Shown here piece after piece: positions 50,896-59,138 of a stretch of DNA of 64,000 bases. Origin of the DNA: a virus; IMG/VR virus record IMGVR_UViG_3300049215_000529, positions 62,001-126,000 of that record, one strand, 5' to 3'. Every line of letters begins with the position of its first letter. Within the stretch, counting starts at the first letter, position 1. Both the position numbers and the translations under genes were made by a program. Under the pieces are notes generated by a model. The model had not been told where the DNA came from and did no database searches. It worked only from the letters and a program-made list of their open reading frames with translations.

Positions 50896-51495
50896 ATGAA
50901 AATTCAAAATCTTCTTCTAATTTTCACCCATATTGTAAGTATTTTAAGTCTAGGTATACTTTTTAATTTCGTAGTAGAAATTTACGATCCAACCTATCCT
51001 AATGTGGTTCATAAGACTTTATACATAGAAAGAAATTTTAATCAAGATGAAGTGGCTATGATTACTAATGCAGCAATCGCATGGACTCAAGCAACTCATC
51101 ATATTGCTGAAATTAATGTTGTTACTTTGCCTACATCTGAAAAGATGGATTTAATAAATGGCATTGTAGTGCTTAAAGAAACCTCTGACTTTCCAGAAAT
51201 TATCGTTTTAGACGGCGCCAATGAGAATTCTACAGTTGGGTATTGCAACAAACACGGAGTTATCCCATACATCGCATTAGTGTCTGACAGATTAAAGGAT
51301 GACGACGATGAATTTCAAACGGTAATTATACATGAACTGGGGCATGCACTCGGTCTACAGCACACCCACGGAATAGCTGGTATGAATTCAGTTATGTATC
51401 CAAATGTACTGGTGAGTGCCGACCACATTACTTCGTTAGATTTGGAACAGTTTTGCTCATTATATCATTGCGACGCTAACAAGTTAAAGAACTAA
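50896..51495 (+). CDS. Matrixin-like zinc metalloprotease with N-terminal signal/anchor
   Basis: An N-terminal hydrophobic segment (residues 5-27) would export or anchor the protein. The active site HELGHALGLQH (H146, H150, H156) and the Met-turn SVMYPN are diagnostic of metzincins. AGGA lies before ATG 50896; an upstream in-frame start would place the signal internally. An exported phage protease could act on the cell envelope or competitor proteins (inference). Confidence 0.8.
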   Translation: MKIQNLLLIFTHIVSILSLGILFNFVVEIYDPTYPNVVHKTLYIERNFNQDEVAMITNAAIAWTQATHHIAEINVVTLPTSEKMDLINGIVVLKETSDFPEIIVLDGANENSTVGYCNKHGVIPYIALVSDRLKDDDDEFQTVIIHELGHALGLQHTHGIAGMNSVMYPNVLVSADHITSLDLEQFCSLYHCDANKLKN

Positions 51496-52197
51496 AAAGA
51501 ACTTCTTCATCTTAGAACGCCTAACATATTTTGCAAATTTTTTGATCTCATTTATATTATCAGAATCCAAAACTACTTGCTCTATTTTTTCTACATTAGC
51601 TAGCTTGATCTTTTCAGCAAATAACTTCATGTAAGTGAATGAACCTGATTCAATAATAAGATTTTCTATCTGTTCAATATCTTTTGGATTAGTCAAATGC
51701 TTGGCGAGTTCAAATAAATATCTTGGTTTCTTGGACGAGATTATAATATCTTTAAATTTGTTGACGCTAGATCCCCTAACATGCTTTAGAAACATGTGAG
51801 CATATTTGACATTCTTAGATTTAAGAATGATAGATTCGAGTGGTTTACGATCCGCATTCTTCACAAAACAAGCAAATCTACAAATATACTTTGTCTTTTT
51901 AGACTCAACTACAACATGCCGCAATGCTTTGACATCACAATTGCGAATGTTTTGGGCAAACAATAGAGCATACTTGGCATTCTTATTATCTAAGATTACT
52001 TTCTGCATTCGATGAGGTTTGAAGCCATATTCAAATGCAAAAAAATAAGCCAGGGCTGAATCATTGTTTCTTATGATTTCTTCTTGAACCTTGTCCAATA
52101 CTTCATCTAAATTGTTATGGGCAGTAATCTTTTCACATTTCTGCGCCCATCTTAAAGAATCAGCACTATAGTCCCTTTCAAATAAGTATTTACTCAT
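51484..52197 (-). CDS. Alpha-solenoid repeat protein (237 aa)
   Basis: Five to six units of about 31-36 residues repeat the pattern 'vvlds.n.kya..Fa..vrn.dvk.le' (for example VILDNKNAKYALLFAQNIRN and IILKSKNVKYAHMFLKHVRG). This gives a helical solenoid probably used for protein binding. The end overlaps the convergent protease gene by 12 bases. A GATATATA motif lies at 52205. Confidence 0.6.
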   Translation of the reverse strand: MSKYLFERDYSADSLRWAQKCEKITAHNNLDEVLDKVQEEIIRNNDSALAYFFAFEYGFKPHRMQKVILDNKNAKYALLFAQNIRNCDVKALRHVVVESKKTKYICRFACFVKNADRKPLESIILKSKNVKYAHMFLKHVRGSSVNKFKDIIISSKKPRYLFELAKHLTNPKDIEQIENLIIESGSFTYMKLFAEKIKLANVEKIEQVVLDSDNINEIKKFAKYVRRSKMKKFFLVL

Positions 52198-52204
52198 ACC
52201 TATT

Positions 52205-52212
52205 TATATATC
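52205..52212 (-). promoter_or_regulatory. GATATATA motif before 51484-52197
   Basis: The minus strand reads CTGATATATAAATAGGT and then ATG, the same type of motif and distance as at 3060-3067. Confidence 0.3.
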
Positions 52213-52220
52213 AGGGGCTA

Positions 52221-52772
52221 TTATTCTAATCCAATCCAGTCTTTCATAAAGAGTAAGCCAGCTTTATGATTAGATTGATAAAAATGTCCGCCTTTCAAAT
52301 GATAAGACATTCCTTTAAAATGTTGGTTTAAACAGTGTGAGTGGTCTTTAGGTGGAACGATAAAATCATACTTGCCCTCAAAAGTTAGGGCTTTGTGGGG
52401 ACCAATAAGGTTAGGATTGGGCGTTTTACGTGGAGGATAATGTCGCTTTGTCGCGTTGAAAATAGGATAGTCGGTAGTGTCACCTAGTGGTGTCCAAAAG
52501 ACTAGCTTACTAATATTTGCATTGGGGCTGCAAGCTAGATTAGCTGCCCACCAGGCACCAAGCGAGTGCCCCGCCAGAATAGCATCTGGAAACAAATTAA
52601 CTAAATGACAAAGCTTATCTAACTCCCTATCAACCATAGAGTCAGACAATGGAGTTTTGCTAGGAAGATAAATACGACGATAATATTTCCACAGAGAATC
52701 GTTCCACACAAACCTGCTTTTGGCAAGCCATTTGGGAACCATAAATCCTGATATGAAAATAATTGTACGCAT
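52221..52772 (-). CDS. Alpha/beta hydrolase
   Basis: The nucleophile elbow GHSLGAWW, an aspartate in GKYDFIVPP and a histidine in KGGHFYQSNH form a serine hydrolase triad. The length (183) is small, of the YdeN/RBBP9 type. Substrate unknown. Confidence 0.75.
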   Translation of the reverse strand: MRTIIFISGFMVPKWLAKSRFVWNDSLWKYYRRIYLPSKTPLSDSMVDRELDKLCHLVNLFPDAILAGHSLGAWWAANLACSPNANISKLVFWTPLGDTTDYPIFNATKRHYPPRKTPNPNLIGPHKALTFEGKYDFIVPPKDHSHCLNQHFKGMSYHLKGGHFYQSNHKAGLLFMKDWIGLE

Positions 52773-52841
52773 GGTTTAAATCAAAATGCTCAGTTCATTT
52801 TAGTCTCGTACTTTATTGTAGGCATAATCTGATATGAAATT

Positions 52842-53630
52842 ATGCCCTATTTTATCTATGTTCTGCAAAATAAACTCGATAATAAATTGTATGTTGGTTA
52901 TACGTCCAATTCAAAGAGAAGGCGTAGAGAGCACTTCAAATTTGGATATAGACCGATGCTAAACAAACATCTTTACAACGCTATGAAGAAGTGTGGTTCC
53001 GACAATTTTATTTTCACAATTTTAGAAGAATTTGATAATTCTTTAGATGCTTTCGAGGCAGAAGTTTTTTGGATTGAATATTTTCGCTCTTGGGATCACG
53101 ATTTTGGTTATAACGATAGTCGAGGCGGTGAAAGCGGCAGTAAAGGAAGAAAACATAGCCCAGAAACTAAAAAGCGTTATAGTGAGGAACGCAAAGGAAG
53201 CCTCAACAAATTTGCCTCTCTTAACGAAGAGATAGTCTTATCAATCAGACAAAACTATTCTATAACTGATGATCCACTATTTGTTATTAGGACTGCTGAA
53301 CAGTATCGAGTATCTCAAGCCTGTATCTACCAGGTTTTACAAGGTAGAAGCTGGAAGCACGTCCCAATGGTCGAACGAACCAAACCCATAATTAGGCAAC
53401 AAATTAGTAAAGAAAATATAAGTAAAAGTAAGAAAGGACATACCACTAGCATTGGTTCTAAAAATTCAAGGGCGCAGTTTACAGAGGATCAAGTAAGAGA
53501 AATGAGAGAGCTATTTGCTATGAGTAATAAATCGGTAGAAACCAAGAAAAAATTGGCACTACAATTCAATATCACTTACAAAAATCTCTCTCAAATACTC
53601 TCTGGTCGCAGATGGAAACACGTCAAATAA
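52842..53630 (+). CDS. GIY-YIG homing endonuclease
   Basis: The catalytic domain starts FIYVLQNKLDNKLYVGYTSN with R and E following (RRRREHF; FEAEVFWIEYF). A NUMOD3-like SPETKKRYSEERKG and two DNA-binding helix repeats ending in GRSWKHV and GRRWKHV complete it. It is inserted opposite to its neighbours, between the hydrolase and the RNA ligase, the usual pattern of a free-standing homing gene. Confidence 0.9.
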   Translation: MPYFIYVLQNKLDNKLYVGYTSNSKRRRREHFKFGYRPMLNKHLYNAMKKCGSDNFIFTILEEFDNSLDAFEAEVFWIEYFRSWDHDFGYNDSRGGESGSKGRKHSPETKKRYSEERKGSLNKFASLNEEIVLSIRQNYSITDDPLFVIRTAEQYRVSQACIYQVLQGRSWKHVPMVERTKPIIRQQISKENISKSKKGHTTSIGSKNSRAQFTEDQVREMRELFAMSNKSVETKKKLALQFNITYKNLSQILSGRRWKHVK

Positions 53631-54852
53631 CTGATAAAATCTTATCAAGAAAACTATTTGACCACGTTCCGTCTTTACGATTTTTCTCAATGAAGTTTTT
53701 TATCGAACCTGCTTTATCATCATAAATAGCAAACAGTGCCGATGGTAAAGCTGGCTGATATTTTTGCACCGTCAAAGCAAACGTCTTCTTGTCGGGCGCA
53801 ATGGATTTTGCTTCATTTGAGATCACTTGGACTAAATCTTCTTGGGTTTTCAGCCATATCACAAATTTCTCTTTCAAAGAAACAAGATTTGCTTGTATTT
53901 CTTGTGGCAAAAAAGATGCTGCATCATCATCTTTACCCAACAAGATAAGCTCCAAACAATTTCGGGGAGAAGTAGCTAAAGACTCCCTATTTTTGGACGC
54001 TGCAACGTAGGCTGCGTTCTTGACCTTAATTCGGTTGAACTTCGAGTCTCGAACCACTACACCTTCGTGCTCCATTGGATTCAATGAAGAAACCCAATCA
54101 ACAAGTTCGTTCACAGACGTGTACGTATGTGCCTGAACAACTGGAACTCCAATAACGGACACCAGTCCAAGACCTGCCGGATTTTCTTCTTGCATAGTCT
54201 TCATATTGCGAGCAGCCAACAAAGTTATTCTGTTGTTTGGGTAAGCGACCACGATACGATTGTATAGGGTAGTTAACTCAAAGCAATAAGTATATGACTT
54301 GTCCAAATAAGAAGAAAGATCGTTGAAGGTAAACTTGCAAGTCTCTTCTAATGCCTTCTCGAACAAAGTTCGGAAAGTGAACAGTCCGTTATCCATTATC
54401 AAGTCAGCTTCTGGCACTGAACGAGTAGCTACGCACCACCCATTCACACCCGTAGGGTCCTTGAATGGATCCCAATAGACGATGCATAAGGTTCCATCTA
54501 ACTTTTCCAAAACAGCCAACTTTGGATCAGACCAATCGATATTAGCTGCGGAACCTTGACCATGATTGAAGAAGCGCTTCATTGGATAAGCAAGAACAGT
54601 GGTCTTGCCTGGGATCATGTTATCTCTGATGATTTTTCCATCTTTCATTTCGCCAAAAACTGGGCGTCCATCTTCACAAGATAAGACTAATCCACGGCAT
54701 TCTTGTGCTAATGGATCAGATTCCTTAGCTTCAATCTGATCATAGTTCAAAGAAAACTTGTGTCCAGACTTGGAAAAGGACGCATAAACGCCGTGCTCTT
54801 TTACTAAATCACCAAACGTCTTGTTTTCTAAAAACTTTTGCACCAACAACAT
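53623..54852 (-). CDS. T4 Rnl1-like RNA ligase
   Basis: Motif I is LEKLDGTLC with K117; FGEMKDGKIIRDNMI and YTYCFELTTLYNRIVV are motif Ia and III-type segments; HEGVVVRD and RIKVKN are motifs IV and V. The length (409) equals Rnl1-type ligases, which repair anticodon loops cut by host nucleases together with polynucleotide kinase-phosphatase (present at 57075). Minor 8-base overlap with the GIY-YIG gene. Confidence 0.9.
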   Translation of the reverse strand: MLLVQKFLENKTFGDLVKEHGVYASFSKSGHKFSLNYDQIEAKESDPLAQECRGLVLSCEDGRPVFGEMKDGKIIRDNMIPGKTTVLAYPMKRFFNHGQGSAANIDWSDPKLAVLEKLDGTLCIVYWDPFKDPTGVNGWCVATRSVPEADLIMDNGLFTFRTLFEKALEETCKFTFNDLSSYLDKSYTYCFELTTLYNRIVVAYPNNRITLLAARNMKTMQEENPAGLGLVSVIGVPVVQAHTYTSVNELVDWVSSLNPMEHEGVVVRDSKFNRIKVKNAAYVAASKNRESLATSPRNCLELILLGKDDDAASFLPQEIQANLVSLKEKFVIWLKTQEDLVQVISNEAKSIAPDKKTFALTVQKYQPALPSALFAIYDDKAGSIKNFIEKNRKDGTWSNSFLDKILSVI

Positions 54853-54862
54853 AACACACCTA

Positions 54863-55303
54863 TTACTTAAATCTTAAACCTGGGTCAATATGAAATGAAG
54901 GAGTATTCTTCAGATATTGTTCACGAGCTTCGGCTCCTTCTTTCAAAGCTTGGTCGATTGCCGCATCAGACATCGAATCCATTTTCTTAACTCTACCGAA
55001 CTCTTCATCAGTAATGCTTATGAGCATCCAATTCTTACCGTATTTGGCTTTCATGTAAGCAGTGAAGTGCTCATCTGTCATAGCGTCTAGTTCGTTCTTC
55101 AAAAGAACTCTAGCCAAAAGTGTATCAGAAATGAGATCTCCAATTATCTTACCTAGATTAGCGCCAAGTGTACGAAGCTCGTTCTCTGACATACTTTTTA
55201 CAGCCTCCTGCATAAAAGTGACAGCTAAACCAAAATTAAAATCTTCAACAAGTTTTTTACCTTCTTCTGACAAAAAACCATTATCCGTAAAATACTTATT
55301 CAT
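54863..55303 (-). CDS. Hypothetical protein (146 aa)
   Basis: The protein is fully helical, with a methionine-rich centre (VTFMQEAVKSMSENELRTLG) and an acidic C-terminal half. No motif recognised. It lies ten bases upstream of the Rnl1-like gene. Confidence 0.55.
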   Translation of the reverse strand: MNKYFTDNGFLSEEGKKLVEDFNFGLAVTFMQEAVKSMSENELRTLGANLGKIIGDLISDTLLARVLLKNELDAMTDEHFTAYMKAKYGKNWMLISITDEEFGRVKKMDSMSDAAIDQALKEGAEAREQYLKNTPSFHIDPGLRFK

Positions 55304-55304
55304 G

Positions 55305-55544
55305 TTATTCCCTTGTGTGAGCCAATGCCAACAGCACTACAACCGTTGGAATAATAGACGCCCAACTAAATGATTGTCCTGAAAATGTTAAAGGGCAATG
55401 ATGCAACATGGGAACAGAACTGAGAAACCAGTACATCCCCAACCAACCAAAGACACCTAATGTTAACTTCCAAAGCGCTCCCTTAATCAAAAGCACCCAT
55501 AGAAGATATATCGCGATTAATAAGCAAACGCCAAATACCATCAT
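55305..55544 (-). CDS. Small membrane protein (79 aa)
   Basis: Three hydrophobic segments (residues 4-25, 27-45 and 60-75) cover most of the protein. Its position between two ligase genes with one-base gaps suggests co-transcription and not shared function. Confidence 0.6.
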   Translation of the reverse strand: MMVFGVCLLIAIYLLWVLLIKGALWKLTLGVFGWLGMYWFLSSVPMLHHCPLTFSGQSFSWASIIPTVVVLLALAHTRE

Positions 55545-55545
55545 G

Positions 55546-56301
55546 TTAATATTTCGCTTCCTCCAAATTGTTATAGACAGGAACCCTATCTATTAAATGA
55601 CTACCTGAATTCAAAATCTTCTGAAGAAAATCATACCTAACATATTTGTATCTATTAAGTACTTGAAAATCATCTTCATGTTTAATGTATAAACCTTCCA
55701 TCATTCCAGACTCATCAGTCTCCGATAATACCTTGATGAAAGGAAACCCATACATATTACACTTATCTTGCAACTTGTTTTGCCAAAATGCTGACTGATA
55801 CTTAGACCGTCCAACCAAGCCCGTGATTTGCCACATAGCGGATGGCTTAAAGGCAGATATTACTGGAACTCGTTGAATATACTTGTGTTTGGACAGCAAG
55901 CTATTACGAGCGCTGGTAGATAACCAAATTCCCTTATCTTTATCATAGACGTCTGACTCTAGGAAGTATGCCGGAAGCTTATCATAGAAAATGGTATGTT
56001 TATGGTACATCCATTCACCAAATAGCACATAACGCTCGCCCAATAGGTCTAATAGGTCTTCCCAATGGTTTTCTGCCCATTCGTGGAGTAATCGGTACTC
56101 CTTGCCGGTGGCGGGGCTGCCACGATGGTCAATCTGGAGGTCCCAGTGGGTGTCTAGGCTGATGGAGACACCGCTGCCATCTACCTTCTCCTCGATAACC
56201 AGGAACTCCCCACACAATTTACTAAATTGTATTGCGTCGGGATCGGTCTGTCCCTCGGCGAGACGGGATCCTTCAATGTGTAGAGTTCTGGGCAGTTTCA
56301 T
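55546..56301 (-). CDS. RNA ligase-type nucleotidyltransferase
   Basis: Motif I IEEKVDGSGVS (K39), motif III VLFGEWMYHKH, motif IV MEGLYIKHE and motif V NRYKYVR are all present in a 251-residue protein. It is similar in length and motif wording to 50173-50847. Its own sigma70-type promoter is at 56313-56340. Confidence 0.82.
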   Translation of the reverse strand: MKLPRTLHIEGSRLAEGQTDPDAIQFSKLCGEFLVIEEKVDGSGVSISLDTHWDLQIDHRGSPATGKEYRLLHEWAENHWEDLLDLLGERYVLFGEWMYHKHTIFYDKLPAYFLESDVYDKDKGIWLSTSARNSLLSKHKYIQRVPVISAFKPSAMWQITGLVGRSKYQSAFWQNKLQDKCNMYGFPFIKVLSETDESGMMEGLYIKHEDDFQVLNRYKYVRYDFLQKILNSGSHLIDRVPVYNNLEEAKY

Positions 56302-56312
56302 GGTACACCTGT

Positions 56313-56340
56313 AGCATAATCATTGGAAATTGGGTGTCAA
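56313..56340 (-). promoter_or_regulatory. Sigma70-type promoter
   Basis: TTGACA (56340-56335), a 16-base spacer and TATGCT (56318-56313) precede the ligase gene. The box lies in TTGACACCCAATTT, repeated exactly at 59101-59128. Confidence 0.6.
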
Positions 56341-56357
56341 GCCGTTAATTTTATAAT

Positions 56358-56627
56358 TTAGACGCCCTCCACATGAGAATCAATGATAGACACCACTTCG
56401 GCATCAATCAGTCCCTTATTGAGTTTCTCCCAGACTATTTCTGGGAACTCAATAAGAACTTCTTTGCTCTCTGGATATTCTTTTAGAATCTTGACAGTCT
56501 TGGTTTCAAAGAAGGAGTTTAGCTGTTCTTTGAATTGCTTAATAGCGTCATCAAATACTTCTTGATGCCTAGCTTGTCCCTCTGATTTCTTCAGCCATTC
56601 AACTTTTAGTATTATCAGTCTTTTCAT
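56358..56627 (-). CDS. Hypothetical protein (89 aa)
   Basis: The protein is helical and charged (FDDAIKQFKEQLNSFFETKT) and ends in HVEGV. It overlaps the upstream gene by 29 bases. No family recognised. Confidence 0.5.
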   Translation of the reverse strand: MKRLIILKVEWLKKSEGQARHQEVFDDAIKQFKEQLNSFFETKTVKILKEYPESKEVLIEFPEIVWEKLNKGLIDAEVVSIIDSHVEGV

Positions 56628-57066
56628 TAGTCACCGATAATTGTGAGGCGCTTTCAGAACCATTATTTGATTCTATTTTCACTTTTGTATGAAATTTGGC
56701 AAAGAAATTTTTAAATTCTTCTGCGTCTTTTTCATTGGCACGTGAGATACCAGCATCGGTAGCTTTTTTATGAGCTAACAATTTGTCTTTTAAAGAAGTT
56801 CCAAACAATCTATCTACTAGTCCACAAACCTTTTCTTTTGTATCAAAATCATTGGGTGTACGCCATACTTTATCTTTTTTCATCCAAGACCCATCAAGGA
56901 GTTTTATCTCCTTAATGAAGACTTCGTTGTATGGCACTTCCACATTGATCGAGTGAGAGTGTCTAGTTCCATGAAGTCGAGTATAAATATAAATTCCTTT
57001 ACTCTCGTCTTTTAATAGAGATTTGTGTTTATCATAGGTCTGACCACATTTAAGTTTTTTAGACAT
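56599..57066 (-). CDS. Hypothetical basic protein (155 aa)
   Basis: ATG 57066 follows GAGGGG at four bases. The protein has a KLKCGQTYDKHKSLLKDESK start and an internal IYIYTRLHGTRHSHSINVEV strand pair. It may be a nucleic-acid binding protein by charge only. Confidence 0.5.
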   Translation of the reverse strand: MSKKLKCGQTYDKHKSLLKDESKGIYIYTRLHGTRHSHSINVEVPYNEVFIKEIKLLDGSWMKKDKVWRTPNDFDTKEKVCGLVDRLFGTSLKDKLLAHKKATDAGISRANEKDAEEFKNFFAKFHTKVKIESNNGSESASQLSVTNEKTDNTKS

Positions 57067-57074
57067 AATACCCC

Positions 57075-58064
57075 TCAAAAATTACCGGGCGCCACTTGGA
57101 AGCAAGTCAAGCCCTTTTCACGCCAGAACTGGACAACAGAATTTCGATCGTCTAATACGCAAAGCACATTATACTTACCTTCGATTTGACCTTGGTAAAT
57201 CTCTTCCTTGATGATGGCGTCCTTACGGAAATCATCAGTCTTGCGCATGAAGAGTTGGTATGGGATTGGTGCTGTGACCATTTCTGCACCCAATACATCT
57301 GGATTGCTTGCCCACTTATCATACTCATATGTGCAGTGCTTTTCAATAAAGCGAATTGTCTCTGGTCGATATTTATCTTCACGCCCGGAGCAGAAAATGA
57401 TCTTTCGACCTGCTGCATGGTGAGCTTTAATGGTCTCGATAACTGGAACATTTGGAAGATCCTTAATATCACAGTCAGAGGCATCGTATGGGCTTCGACC
57501 ATGAATCAAAGCTAGCGTACCATCCAAGTCACAGATGATCGCTTCTGGAGCGCCCAGTACATGAGCAGGAGCTTCCACTGCAACATTGTTGCCTCTGTGT
57601 TCAGTAAAGATTTCTACACGTGGGTGATAGAACTTGAACTGCTTTCCGCCCGAGTCCTTCCACCATTTGCGAATTACTTCTTCCCCGACCTTAGCCTTAC
57701 CTTCACGCTTTGAATCGCGAGCGATTGCTTCATCCAATTCAATGTAAAAAGCCTTCTCGAACACTTGAATGTCAGAGTTGACCGACTTAGCGATCTTGCA
57801 AACATCATCGAAGTGACGACGATTAAGATTTAGGTTGTCGATAACAACGTTCTTACCACGCTTGAGAGCGTCTCGGATCAAATAGTTACGAGCATCCGTA
57901 ATCATCTTTTCATAGTCCGCTGACCAGACAGATCCATTCATCATAGCACGAAGGTCGTCATTGTTGACGCGAACCCAGTTGTTTGGATCTTTGGAAACTA
58001 ATTGCTTTGCATACGTGGACTTTCCTGAAGCAGGCAATCCCACCAACATTTCTACTCTAATCAT
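57075..58064 (-). CDS. pseT: Polynucleotide 5'-kinase/3'-phosphatase (T4 Pnkp/PseT-like)
   Basis: The N-terminal kinase has Walker A GLPASGKST and the lid RDSKREGKAKVGEEVIRKWW; the C-terminal phosphatase has ICDLDGTLAL (DxDGT) and IIFCSGREDKYR. The order and length (329) equal T4 Pnkp. It prepares broken tRNA ends (5'-P, 3'-OH) for the Rnl1-like ligase. Confidence 0.95.
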   Translation of the reverse strand: MIRVEMLVGLPASGKSTYAKQLVSKDPNNWVRVNNDDLRAMMNGSVWSADYEKMITDARNYLIRDALKRGKNVVIDNLNLNRRHFDDVCKIAKSVNSDIQVFEKAFYIELDEAIARDSKREGKAKVGEEVIRKWWKDSGGKQFKFYHPRVEIFTEHRGNNVAVEAPAHVLGAPEAIICDLDGTLALIHGRSPYDASDCDIKDLPNVPVIETIKAHHAAGRKIIFCSGREDKYRPETIRFIEKHCTYEYDKWASNPDVLGAEMVTAPIPYQLFMRKTDDFRKDAIIKEEIYQGQIEGKYNVLCVLDDRNSVVQFWREKGLTCFQVAPGNF

Positions 58065-58375
58065 AGCTTTATATCCTTGGAAATAACTTTCATTGCGGCT
58101 ATAACGACACGATCTGCATCATCTATGCCTTTATCATCTTTATTTATTCCGTTACCATCTTTGGCTGCACTAATAGAATCATCCATGCATTTAAACTGAG
58201 CTAACAACTCATCTTCGGGCAAAGCATAAACCGCATTTACTATGTCATCTACTAAAACATCACCGTGATTTGGATAATCTGACTTAATCCAATTAAGTGT
58301 TTTCTCTTTATCAAAATGACCCCATATAGCCAACTTAGCCATAAAGATACAGTGCTTTCTAGTCAGAACTTTCAT
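58061..58375 (-). CDS. Hypothetical protein (104 aa)
   Basis: ATG 58375 with AGGA at seven bases is preferred over a TTG at 58420. The product is helical (LTRKHCIFMAKLAIWG...; DADRVVIAAMKVI). It overlaps the kinase-phosphatase start by four bases. Confidence 0.55.
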   Translation of the reverse strand: MKVLTRKHCIFMAKLAIWGHFDKEKTLNWIKSDYPNHGDVLVDDIVNAVYALPEDELLAQFKCMDDSISAAKDGNGINKDDKGIDDADRVVIAAMKVISKDIKL

Positions 58376-58416
58376 CGACTTATCCTGTGTGAAAAGAAGC
58401 GCAGATGATACCTTTT

Positions 58417-58689
58417 TCAAGGTGCTCTGCCGCTTCGCCTAAATACTTCTAAAGCTTCTTCATACAATGCTTCATAAATTTTATCAGCTTCTTTGCTGGT
58501 CTTCTCAGCTTCCTTGTTCAAGCGAGCTGCTTCAAGCGCTAGGCGAGCTTGCTCTACTCTTTGCTTAGCCTCTGTTAGGGCATCTTTTCTTTTGGGGCGG
58601 AGATCACGTATCATTTTAAATAAAGGGATGCCAATAAAAATTGTAGTGGTCCCTGCCAATATTAGCAATATCAAAGTTTCAAATAACAT
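58417..58689 (-). CDS. Membrane-anchored coiled-coil protein (90 aa)
   Basis: One membrane span (FETLILLILAGTTTIFIGIP) is followed by a charged coiled coil (EAKQRVEQARLALEAARLNK). The layout fits phage spanin-like or membrane tether proteins, but no signal motif proves it. Confidence 0.55.
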   Translation of the reverse strand: MLFETLILLILAGTTTIFIGIPLFKMIRDLRPKRKDALTEAKQRVEQARLALEAARLNKEAEKTSKEADKIYEALYEEALEVFRRSGRAP

Positions 58690-58701
58690 AATGTCACCCA
58701 A

Positions 58702-58728
58702 TAAAAAAGCCAGCATATAGCTGGCTTA
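58702..58728 (-). terminator. Intrinsic terminator after thioredoxin
   Basis: A 7-bp stem AGCCAGC/GCTGGCT with loop ATATA is followed on the minus strand by TTTTTTA. It isolates the thioredoxin gene from the next one. Confidence 0.85.
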
Positions 58729-58753
58729 GAATTACAAGTAGTACGATAATTAC

Positions 58754-59074
58754 TTACGCACCAAAAGCTATCTTCCTCAAAGTATCTAATGTAGTTAATC
58801 CAACTTGAGAAGCCTTCTTCTCACCATGTTGGAAGACTAACATTGTAGGAACTCCCTTAATGCCAAACTTAGATGCAATGGCTGGAGATTCATCAACATC
58901 AATCTTACAGACTTTAACCTTATTCAGGTTCTCAGTTGCAAACTTTTCTACAATAGGCATTTGCCTTTGGCATGGTCCGCACCATGTCGCACTAAAATCA
59001 ACTAATACGGGCATTTCCGACTTTAGGACTTCAGTTTCAAAATTATTCTCGTCAACGTATACTACATCGCTCAT
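58754..59074 (-). CDS. trxA: Thioredoxin
   Basis: The 106-residue protein has the intact redox centre WCGPC and cis-proline loop GVPTMLVF. Thioredoxin supplies electrons to ribonucleotide reductase and keeps proteins reduced. It has its own promoter (59101-59128), GAGG site and terminator, so it is a monoc. Confidence 0.95.
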   Translation of the reverse strand: MSDVVYVDENNFETEVLKSEMPVLVDFSATWCGPCQRQMPIVEKFATENLNKVKVCKIDVDESPAIASKFGIKGVPTMLVFQHGEKKASQVGLTTLDTLRKIAFGA

Positions 59075-59100
59075 GGATGCCTCGCTTATTATGTGTGGGT

Positions 59101-59128
59101 AAAGTAAATCTTACAAATTGGGTGTCAA
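59101..59128 (-). promoter_or_regulatory. Sigma70-type promoter of thioredoxin gene
   Basis: TTGACA (59128-59123), a 16-base spacer and a weaker TACTTT (59106-59101) precede the gene at 59074. The first 14 bases are identical to those of the promoter at 56313-56340. Confidence 0.55.
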
Positions 59129-59138
59129 GGACGGGGCA

